Below are positions 11,601 through 20,900 of a DNA stretch of 64,000 nucleotides, one piece after another. The stretch spans positions 10,544,529-10,608,528 of the forward strand of contig OZ038451.1 of assembly GCA_964036195.1 (NCBI GenBank), written 5' to 3'. Source of the DNA: Sphaerolaimus hirsutus (lineage: Eukaryota; Nematoda; Chromadorea; Monhysterida; Sphaerolaimidae). The notes under the pieces are model-generated. The model worked only from the letters and a program-made list of their open reading frames with translations. It did no database searches and was not told the DNA's origin. Both the position numbers and the translations under genes were made by a program. Each line of letters begins with the position of its first letter. The stretch's first letter is position 1.

Positions 11601-14391
11601 CCAACGAAAGACTTTCAGATGCTACCTTGGAATCGGGATCGGAACCAGTTGACATTTGTGTCGATGTCAACTACGTGTGTGGGGCCATAGGTGGGACAAA
11701 ATATATAACACAAATTGAATAAGTGTTTTGAAACAATTCAATTCTCAAAAAAGTCAACTCCAACAAGATGCAACGGGGCGCCGATGCAACTCCTCGCCCC
11801 TTGAACGTATTCTAGTTTACTAGAATGATGTGTCCGCCAACTAGTTTATGGAAATAAAGATTTTTTTAATTACTTGTTCTAGTAAACTCTGCGTCAAATC
11901 TGATTTATGAATATTCTAAATTTCGGTTGTAAAGTAGTGTAGGCAGATTGTCAGTCGTCAAGGCACCTCCGTTTATATTTTACTTTTCGATCACAAAAAA
12001 CACTTCAGACATCCTGCACGCGGTCGATACCGAGCGCACATTGGCCCACATCGACAACAGCACCGCCCGCGCTGCCCCTTACTTGCAGGTTAATTTTCCG
12101 TGCTATTTTCATTGTTGCCGCTCTTAGGGTTCAAATAGAATTGACTTTTCGGGATCGGGTAACCGGATTGCTTTTTTGAATTTCCGGGATGGGAATTTAG
12201 GAAAATCTTATATACATTTTTGATTTTCACAACAAAAAAAATAGATAAAACATTTATATGCCAGAGGAGAAGCATAAAATGCACATTGGAGCTTTCCGTT
12301 CACATTTCTCAGTGAAAAAAGTCCTTTGACACATTTTCTGGGATCTCTGTAATTATGGAATTTTTTAATATTGGAATTTCAAAAGATCGGGGTTGATGTT
12401 TCGAAATACGGTTGAACCCTAGCCGCTTTTCTAAATGCACTGTTTCATTCAGGTGCTCCGGCTGATGTGCCTTCAATCGTTGATCGGCGACGGGCTCAAA
12501 ACCAAAGTGCTCGATTCCTACCGAACCAAATTCGTGCAGGTGGCTGCACTTTTCAATCATCAATGGCGACCCACGCAGTAGTTGACACATGTGTGTCAAC
12601 TTGTTTGTGTCAACTCAGATTTCAGCTCCGCGTGTCACAGCGATCTTCCAATGCACGTGCCGTAATATTTATGTGTCAACATTGCCGCATGTGCATTTGG
12701 AGATCGCTCTGCGACACGCGTAACCGAAACCTAAGTTGACACAAACCAGTTGACATGTGTCAACTAGTGTGTTCTCCACCAACAGCCAACAACACCCCCT
12801 TCAATTTACCCCCCCCCCCCCTGCAGAGCTACGGCTACGAACTGGTAGATGACCTTATCAACCTGCAGCGGGCGGGTATACTGCGCGAGCGCGCCGCCGC
12901 CCCCAAAAGCATGCCCTTCAGCTACCCCTCCCTGAACGATTCCGGCCCAGCCAGGAAGGGGGATAGTTCGCCGGTTTGTGGAGTGGGTCAGGTGAAGAAA
13001 CAGTTGCGACTGCTTGTTGAGGGGGTTGATGAACAGGTGTGTTTTTGTTATGTGTAGTCTATCAAACTTTTCGCTACTCAACAAACTAGGCAATTAAGCA
13101 TGATTTCAATGTTCTGGTGCCATTCCCGCACCTTGTAATGTGTTAAATGTCTCACAAATTAATTTGCCATTTGTCATGCAAAGTGTCAAAAGTTCAGTAA
13201 TGATATTTTTCACTTTGATTGACACTTGACAGGGTGCGTCACTGCTCCCTGTTTTGCCATGACACTATCAACCATGCCAATGTACACATTTATATCCCTG
13301 ATCACGGGTTCAAACGGGACCACTTTTTCGGACCGGGACCGCGACCAGAAATTTTCTAATGTCGGGACCGGGACTGGGGTGTCGGGACCCCCCCCCCTGT
13401 CCCGACTTTTTGCCGAACCATGTACAGGGACCCGTTTCAATGCCCCCATCTGCGGCACGCAGAAGCCGACCGACTGCGCGTACTCGTACAGCGGGTGGGC
13501 GCCGGTGCTGGGTCGGCTGCTGGAGGCGCTGCTGGGCGGCTGGTCGCAGCCGCACCTGCTCGACGCCGTCAAGTCGCTGCCCGGCGCCATGGAAGTCAAC
13601 TTGCGTCGGTTGTTGTGTGTGTGTGCGCATTGGTGTGGGTGGTTGCCCGAATTGGTTCGGTTGGCACCTGGCTACTGATTTGCATTGAAAAACTCTTTTG
13701 GGAGCTTTATATTTTAAAAAAACGTTAGAAAAAAATCGTCAGATTTTTTTTCTGTTGATTTTTTATTTTTGCCAGAATTTTCAGATTTACTTAATTATAT
13801 CTTCATTTTGAGTGATTTTCTGCGATGAAAAAAATCACATTTTATGTATTTATATTTATTTTTCCGACTAGAGTTGATTATATTTTCTCAAAATCACCCT
13901 ATCCTATCAATGCTACTACCTATATTTGATTTTCTTGGAAGCGACAGTATCAATCCCTGATTTTTTAAGTGAAAATTTTACTTTTCACATTTTACCCTTA
14001 CTATAAAGACTTTGAACTTCCACACCGCCCCACATTTCAGCTTGCGAAAGCGACACCGCAAGCAAATCGGTCCCAGATCCCGGTGCCTCGGAGCGCCGGC
14101 CGTCTGTGCTCATGATCGTGATCGGTGGGATCACATTTGGTGAGATGTCCGCGCTACGAATGGTTGCCAGGCAGAGGGGTGAGTCGACGGATCGTGTCCC
14201 TGTAGTCATGTAAACCCGCCAGTCATGTATTTTTTTTTGGGGGGGGGGGGGTAGCAACGATGGAGGAAACTTTTTTATGACCATTTCGCTGTTTCGCAGG
14301 ATTCAATTTGATGGTAGTAACGACGAGCGTGATAAATGGGGAGCGATTTTTGGAACAGTTTCACACGTTGCCGCCGGATGGTATGATGTGA
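5664..14391 (+). CDS. VPS33A: VPS33A, complete 12-exon gene
   Basis: This encodes the Sec1/Munc18 subunit of the HOPS/CORVET tethering complexes, which act with VPS16 and SNAREs in fusion at late endosomes and lysosomes. Exons: 5664-5855, 6923-7143, 8028-8226, 8721-8907, 9856-10052, 11039-11204, 12009-12088, 12453-12539, 12827-13036, 13463-13604, 14041-14178 and 14300-14391. All junctions are GT-AG and in phase, giving 636 aa against about 596 in human. Family landmarks in order: [17 protein letters not shown] (exon 1), [11 protein letters not shown] (2), [18 protein letters not shown] and [13 protein letters not shown] (4), [10 protein letters not shown] (8), [13 protein letters not shown] (9), [18 protein letters not shown] (10), [17 protein letters not shown] (11) and the stop (12). 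The exon 2/3 junction (CAA|GTTTGT to CTCAG) is the least certain. An untranslated or short 5' exon may precede 5664. Nearly every intron holds a MITE. A 5'-truncated second copy is at 40853-42901. Confidence 0.93.
5965..6376. mobile_element. hAT-like MITE, I family, in VPS33A intron 1, TSD GCGCCAAG
   Basis: It runs from TAGGGTTCAAACGGG to GTTTGAACCCTA, with GCGCCAAG at 5957-5964 and 6377-6384. The core is GGGATCGGGATT repeats. It sits inside a GGCGCC-rich repeat (about 5895-6410) that has its own family elsewhere (54796, 58793). Confidence 0.85.
7169..7990. mobile_element. Two tandem F-family elements in VPS33A intron 2
   Basis: The first unit (7169-7358) lies between CAG 7166-7168 and CAG 7359-7361. 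The second starts GTGCCAACCCC at 7362 and runs to about 7990, interrupted by the hAT-like element at 7538-7972. The interiors are repeats of TGTCAAATGTCATG and TGTAAAATG in both orientations. The family duplicates CAG/CTG and starts with GTG. Confidence 0.65.
7538..7972. mobile_element. hAT-like MITE, G family, TSD GTCTGGTT
   Basis: The ends are CAGGGACGTAGCCAGG and CCTGGCTACATCCTTG, with GTCTGGTT at 7530-7537 and 7973-7980. The interior has G and C runs at opposite ends and GGCGCCA repeats in the middle. Other copies are at 9097-9508, 26841 and 56438-57748. Confidence 0.85.
8290..8697. repeat. Q-type repeat filling VPS33A intron 3
   Basis: It has GATAGATAGCTG near both ends, a G run at about 8346 and a C-rich end (CCCCTAAACCCCC, TACCCCTG). 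It occupies nearly all of the 494-bp intron between exons 3 and 4. Confidence 0.55.
9097..9508. mobile_element. hAT-like MITE, G family, TSD ATTGAACC
   Basis: It is flanked by ATTGAACC at 9089-9096 and 9509-9516, with ends AAGGACGTAGCCAGG and CCTGGCTACGTCC. It is in the opposite orientation to the copy at 7538-7972. It lies in VPS33A intron 4. Confidence 0.85.
9557..9720. mobile_element. CTAG-type MITE, family A, in VPS33A intron 4
   Basis: The termini contain CACACGCTAG and CTAGCGTGTGTGGGGCC. The flanks are ATT on the left and TTT on the right, so the duplication is imperfect. The interior matches family A at 2976. Confidence 0.7.
10712..11002. mobile_element. I-family hAT-like MITE in VPS33A intron 5
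   Basis: It runs from GTTCAAACGGGATCCC to GATCCCGTTTGAAGCCCC with GATCCCG-type repeats. The termini are degraded and the duplication is not clean. An adjacent GGCGCC-type fragment lies at 10575-10632. Confidence 0.55.
11527..11686. mobile_element. CTAG-type MITE, family A, TSD ATA
   Basis: It is flanked by ATA (11524-11526 and 11687-11689), with left terminus GGCGCCACACACGCTAG. It lies in VPS33A intron 6. Confidence 0.8.
12125..12421. mobile_element. hAT-like MITE, I family, in VPS33A intron 7
   Basis: It runs from TAGGGTTCAAATAG to GTTGAACCCTA. Flanks are GCCGCTCT (12117-12124) and GCCGCTTT (12422-12429), a TSD with one change. The 5' end of the segmental duplication lies about 13 bases before this element. 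In copy 2 it starts at 40546 and has lost its 3' end. Confidence 0.75.
12560..12776. mobile_element. CTAG-type MITE, family D, in VPS33A intron 8
   Basis: The ends read AGTAGTTGACACATGTG and CATGTGTCAACTAGTGTG, with GTGTCAACTCAGATTTC inside. The same element is in copy 2 at about 40968-41175. Related to 16797-16989. Confidence 0.65.
13117..13248. mobile_element. F-family element in VPS33A intron 9, TSD CTG
   Basis: It starts GTGCCATTCCCGCACC after CTG (13114-13116) and ends before CTG (13249-13251). The interior has TGTCAAA-type repeats. The copy 2 counterpart is at about 41758-41899. Confidence 0.65.
13304..13449. mobile_element. I-family MITE with GGGACC core, copy 1 only
   Basis: GGGTTCAAACGGGACC and GGACCCGTTTCAATGCCC bracket repeats of GGGACCGGGAC. 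The equivalent intron in copy 2 lacks it. It has the family I termini but a GGGACC motif in place of GGGATC. Confidence 0.6.
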
Positions 14392-14901
14392 TATTTGACT
14401 TAGTTCGTTAAGTATTAATGTTATCGTTGGCAAATGTACAAATGGGCACGCCAATTGGCCTTACTGTGGTTTCAGTGTCGGTTTGTGCACCGCTGCGCAT
14501 GTGAGCCGTTGCAACTGCATGTTACTTGCTAAATTTCATTACAGCGATCTATGATTGAAAGGCTGTGATATTCCTTCTTTTCCCGCATACGAGTGTGCTG
14601 AAAAATATATACCTAGGTGCCTGCCCTATTTTACTTTGTTTTATGAAGATTATATTTGTATTTGATTTTATTATCGACGAAATATCTGCTTAATCTAAAT
14701 ATTTATATATTGATACATTGAATTTTTGTTATCGATTACAATACGATAATAATATGAATGATCGCTACTTCAGACAAGTAAATATGTTTATATTTGGCAA
14801 TTAAATAGTTTGCGTTTTATATCGCTGCACTCTGTCTGCTTATCATGTAACCTCCAATCATTTTCCCCTCTGTTCAAATGAAAAATGTGCAGAAGCCAAA
14901 A

Positions 14902-17900
14902 ATGAGCATGGAAACTGATTTGGCGCTGCTCATGAAGCGCTACGGCTACCAAGCGACCAGTGGCCCCGAAACTCAGAGATTGATCCAGCAATATGTGTGT
15001 GGTTGTTTTGTTTTTATATTTTTGTCCTTTGGCTGTCTCCGCCCTTTGTGTAATGGGTGTAAACGTGGTAATTTTTCAAGTGTTTTTGAAGATGATATTT
15101 TAAGATTAAGTAGTTTTCGATATTTTCCTAGTCCATTTTCGATTTTTTTTCTGCCAAATTATGGATATATCCTTATGCTTACCGGCCTTCTGCGGTACCG
15201 TAAACATACCAAACATGCGCCACAGAACTTTAAAATCTGCCACCCTAAAATAGGCTTCCATTTTCATTCGCATCTTGACCGTTGCTCAACAACGAGTCTA
15301 TAGGGCCTACACGCTAGTTGACATCGACACCAAATGTCAACTGGTGCCGATCCCAATACAAAGTTTGCTGACGAACGACGTGCAAACGTAATCTTCGAAT
15401 TGGGAACGGAACCAGTTGACATTTGGTGTCGATGTCAACTAGCGTGTGTGGGCCCATTGATTACGCTCGCGCATGTGCTTATCACTGACCTGCTCGCATG
15501 AAATTCCTCATTGTGAGTTCCTACGTCATTTGATTGCATTTTCAGTTGAGCCGGCCCGTGGATCATGCTCTTGTGGCGGCGAATCTGCGTCGGGTGCTGC
15601 TGCGATGCATGGATAAAGCCAGGGAAAGCGTGCAGGCTGCCGACCAGACCGCCGTTAGTCCACCGTCCCCCGATTTGCGCGCCAATGGGCTCCCACACAC
15701 TAGTTGACATCACAAATAAATGTCAACTAAAAAACATGAAAAAAATTTTAAGGCATGACATTTTACAGAAACAATGAAAATTAAGTGTCACGATTTTGTA
15801 TTAACAATATTCTAACAAATAGGGAGTCGAAATCAAATAATTAACCAAAATTTAGTTGACATCGATTTTGATGTCAACTAGAGTGTTGGAGCCCAATGGC
15901 CCTACACACACTAGTTTTCACCGTGACCATTATGAAAACTGAAATGGCGACATGGCGACATCCAGCGTACTCTTTTTGTATGCTATGTGTTTTAGTTTTA
16001 AAAATTTTAAATTTTAACTTTCATTCATTTACATTCCAATTAATATAAAATAAAATCATTCAACCGTGTTCATTAATTTGCATTTGAAAAATTTTCAGTT
16101 TTCACACGAAGTCACGGTGAAAACTAGTGTGTGTAGGCACAATCTGCCGTATTTATTCGAGCGGCGCTCGCAGGCGACGGCGGCTCTGCACCAGCGCATG
16201 CGCGAGCAGGAGACGCTCATCTCCAAGCAGGAGGAGGACTTGTCGTCGTTGCGCAAGCAGTTGGCACAGTGCCAACGCGAACTGCACACCAAGCAGCAGA
16301 TCGCCGACGCGGCGCACGCCGACCAGACCGCCGCGTCGCGCGACGGCCCCGACTTGGAGAAGTGGAAGGAAAAGTATGAGGTTGGGTTGCGCATTTAGAA
16401 TATCATGCTGAAAATATGCCATAAGTCACGTCAACTAGTTATTTTGAAGGTGCAAATTGACAAAAGGTAGTTTTATTAGCGATTTTGAGCAAAAGTTGGG
16501 ATGAAATTTCTCAAAAATCGTTTCAGGTGGCTAAATACTGGCCGATTTAGGGGTGTTAAAAAAGGAAGCTAAAACTTTTCACTCTGGGAAAGGTAGATAG
16601 CTGGGCGGCCTCCGGGAAAGATGGATAGATAGCTGGGCGATTTTGGTTGTAACCCCCCCTTATAATGCGTGTGTTACACAGAGCGCTCAGAGCACCCTGA
16701 AGCAGTACCAGGACAAGACTGAGCAGCTGAGACACGATCTGCACGCTGCCAATTCGGGACGCAGGGCTGTGGAAGATAAATGCAAGGTGCTCTATTGGCG
16801 GACCACACACTAGTTGACACACGCGTGTCAACTGGCCTGTGTCAACTCAGATTTCGGTTTCACATATCGCATGACGACCTTCCAATGCACTTTCCGTAAT
16901 ATTTTTTCAACATTGCAGAATGTGCATTTGGAGGTGAAGCCGAAATCTGAGTTGACATCAATACTGTGTAAACTAGTGTGCGGGCCGCCATGATTTTGTT
17001 ATTTTGATAATTATTTAGGTCAACTTAATCATGACGTTATTTAAAAAATTTGTACGTACCTAGACACTACAAAGCGATTTGCTCGCCATGAAGCGTCGAT
17101 TGGATGCGGTCGAGGGTCGAGCATCTGAGTTGACACTGTTGAAAAATGCTCTGCGAAAATGGCAGCACGCTGGCGCTCAATTTTGTTAGCTAAGCAATTC
17201 CTACAAATTTGCCAAGGTTTACCTACTACAAAAGTGGTGGACAAACTCGCAACGTTTCATTTCGCAGTGGAGAAGCTGGATTATCACCGCTTGGCTCCGC
17301 CCACTTTCTACCTGGCAGCGAAGCGGTGCGCTTTGACCACTAGCACGGCACTTTCGTCGGCGCCGAAACGCGTCAGGTGTCAATCCCAGACCCTGTAAAA
17401 TTCCATGTAAAATGTCAAGTGTCATGCAAAGTGTCCAAAGTCATGTAAAATGCCCTGGAAAATGGCAAACGCACGTTTACCATTTTTCAGTGCATTTTAT
17501 ATGACTTTTGACATTTTACATTATATTTTACGTTTTACATGACTTTTGACATTTTACATTATATTTTACGTTTTACATGACATTTGACATTTTACAGGGC
17601 ATTTTACAGTGTCTGGGACTGCGCCCAGGACAACGTCACGCAACAGCGTCGACGTGTCGCTGGACGCCGCGCAGGAGGAGCACGCGGTCGCTTCAAAATC
17701 CGATGCGCACATTAAGCTGACCGCGCCGGCGGCCAGTGCGGACAAGTCCATGCAGCGTATTTTGGTTGGTGTTGGAAAATAATTTTTTTCAAATGATTAT
17801 CATATTTTTTAAATTGATGTTTTTTTTAAATTACCGTGGACATTGATCTTTTTTTAATCAAGGCGTTTGAAAAAAAAGGATTTTTTCAACCCTAGAGTTA

Positions 17901-20900
17901 GGGTGGCAGACGGTACGGGCTTGCGGTAAACCGTACGGTACGGTAAATTTTCTCTTTTGCGGTAAATGGTATGGTACGGTAAATCTTCAATTTTGCGGTA
18001 AACGGTACGGTACGGTAAATCTGAAAAGTGCGGTTCGCGGTACGGTACGGTACGGTACGGTAAATTTTTGCTCGTCAGAAATGTACCAATGCCGGACTAC
18101 AGACAACGTTTACTTCATGAATTGACACTAAATTGAATTATGCAAAGTGTTAATGGACTTTAGAACACAATAACAGTGTGATAACATAGAATTACATTAA
18201 CCACAATGCAGTGGTTCAATATATAGGCTTTTTCAAGGTTTAGATGACAGAAATGGAGAAAAATTGCTAAAAGTGGGTGAAAAATTGCCAAAAGTGGGTG
18301 AAAATGGTAAAAAAGTATATAAGTGCACATGGCAATGAGCCATGAATTCCATGTAAAGCCATGTAAATGAAGAGTTGCAGCTAGGGTTGGAAAAAAAACG
18401 TTTTTTTTAACTCGATGTTTTTTTAAAAAAAACGTTTTTTTTAAAAAGCTCCCAGATATGACCTAGTGTCAACATATATAGGTATATCAGACACTGGCAA
18501 TACTCTGTGATGTTAAATATGACCATATAATGGCTGTGGAGCCATGGGATAGCATTATAAGTGGTGATTTGTGTCAAAAATATCCATTTTTCGTCGACAT
18601 ATTGTTCGTATATCGCCTTATAGTCGAATGTTCGTGACTTCAGGTAAAGTTTGGCACAGAATGGTGATCAAACAAGGTTATAAAAGGAGGTTGTTACTTT
18701 GGGAGTGAAGTTACACACTGTGGAGGTACATGGAAGCACATTACCTCAATATTATATATTACAGCAACATATGTCGGCTTATTCACCCATGGTAGCACAT
18801 AGAAATGGATGTTTTGATACTAAAAATGCAACAAAACCAAGAAAACAACCACCAATGTCAATTTGTGTGTGAAATTGCGCGCATGCGCGCAAAAATTTTG
18901 CAAAATACCTAGTGCTTAGTACTAAAAATTTTAGCCGATGTTTTTAAAATAAAAAAAACATTTCGGACGTCATGTTTTTTAAAAAAAAACAACGTTTTTT
19001 TTTAAAAAAAACGTTTAAAAAAACATCGGCCAACCCTAGTTGCAGCCATATTGCATGTGGAAATGGAAGAGCTTCAAATCAGTCAAAACAATGTTGTCAA
19101 ATTTGCGCGCTTGCGCGCAAAAAATTTTCAGAACACCACATTTTAAAGTAAATTTTAAGGTGCATATTTAAAGTCAATCTGAGTAAAATTTACCACATTT
19201 TCCGCGGTAAATGAGTGCGGTACGCGGTACGGTACGGTAAATTTTGGAAAATGCGGTACGCGGTACGGTACGGTAAATTTCTAAAAGTGCGGTAAACGGT
19301 ACAGTACGGTACGGTAATTTTTCCAAAAATGCGGTACGGTACGGTACGGTACAGTAAATTCTGCCACCCTACCTAGAGTCATCCTACCTTGACTTAAAAT
19401 ATGTGCCCCTAAAAGGTGTCCACGCAGGCGCTATGTGCGAGTGCGCAACGAGTCGTCCACGGGCGTCCACAAGCAACAATGTTCAGCGGCACAAACAGAT
19501 TGAAACCGTCGCCCAAGAAGCGCGCCCGTTTGAAGTCGCCGCCCAAACCAACTCCAGTGGTGCCAAGCGGACCAGCTCTTCCTGCATCCACCGGTGCAGT
19601 TGCAGCCGCGGCGGCAAATCAATGCTCTGCTTCCAGTTCGGACGCGCCGGCTGGTGCTTCTCCCAGACCCTGTGAAATGCCCTGTGAAGTGTGAAATGTC
19701 ATGTGAAGTGTGTAAAATTATGTAAAATGCTCTGGAAACTGTGAAAGTTTTCTATCTCACCGGGCATTTTACATGACACTTGACACTTTGCACCACACTT
19801 GACACTTTACATGGCATTTTCCAGTGTCTGTGAGTGCCCCCTGGTCTTGCCGCCGTGGCCGGCGACGCGGCGCTCACCGCGAGACTGGGCGCTATGACGC
19901 AACACTGCAGGGCGCTGTCGCCGCTCAGAAAGGCCGGCGCGGCGCTGCGGCAGCCGCTCAGTGGGGCGGCAGCGGCGGGGGTGGGTCAGCCTGCGGCTGC
20001 AAAGTCGCCCACGTGTGTGAGTGGGGGGAATGTGGGAGAGTGTGTGATGCGGGGGTATCTTGAATTTTGACGCCCCGGGGGTTGGATGGATGGGAAATCG
20101 CTCCTCCGAAGGGATAGATAGCTGGAAAAAAAATTTTTGATGGGGGGGGGTCGATATATAGGTTTTTTAAGGTGAAGAATGAAGAAAATCGCTAAAATTA
20201 GGGGAAACATTGCTTAAAAAAAGGTTTACAAGCACATATAGCCAAAAATAGCTGAAAAGTGGCAATAATTTGCCGCTGGGACAGATAGATAGCTCGGCGA
20301 TTTGGGGGGTTTCCCGTCCGAAACACCACCCCCCCCCCATTCGAAACCCCTGATGTGATGGAATTGGTGTGCTGTAGCAAAACGTGTTTCTCTATTTTGC
20401 AGGCCTCTCGCCCCCTCGTCCCGACTCGAGCTGCCAGGTCCAAAACTGCGGGTCTGCCTAAACAAGCAAAAACGTTGGTTGATATTCTGCACAGTTGTTA
20501 AAATGTACGTACATTTACTCAAAAAATACGCGTACGCGAGTACGCGTTAAATACATTTACCGTATTACCTCGAATTATCCCCCCCTTGAATTAACCCCCC
20601 CCCCCTCGAATTAACCCCCCCTCAAAATGGGCTGGGGAAATAATAACCCCCCCCTCGAAATACCCCCCCCCTCCGGAATGATGTACGTCATGTACATAAT
20701 AAATACGTCATGTATGCAATGTACATGATGTATATTACTGTTTATTTGTATTGCAGCTACACATGGGCATGTTTGTGTAGCTAATCTACGTTTTTATGTC
20801 CAAATATATCTTGTTTGGACACATTTATTACCTGTTTTGGGCATGCAAATGCCTACTATTTACTACGATCCTTACGAAAATTTGTGACGAAATAATAAGA

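Noticed and set aside
17899-18065. GGTACGGTA repeats as a plain microsatellite or telomere-like array
   Set aside because: They are the ends of a transposon with an 8-bp duplication and an empty site in copy 2.
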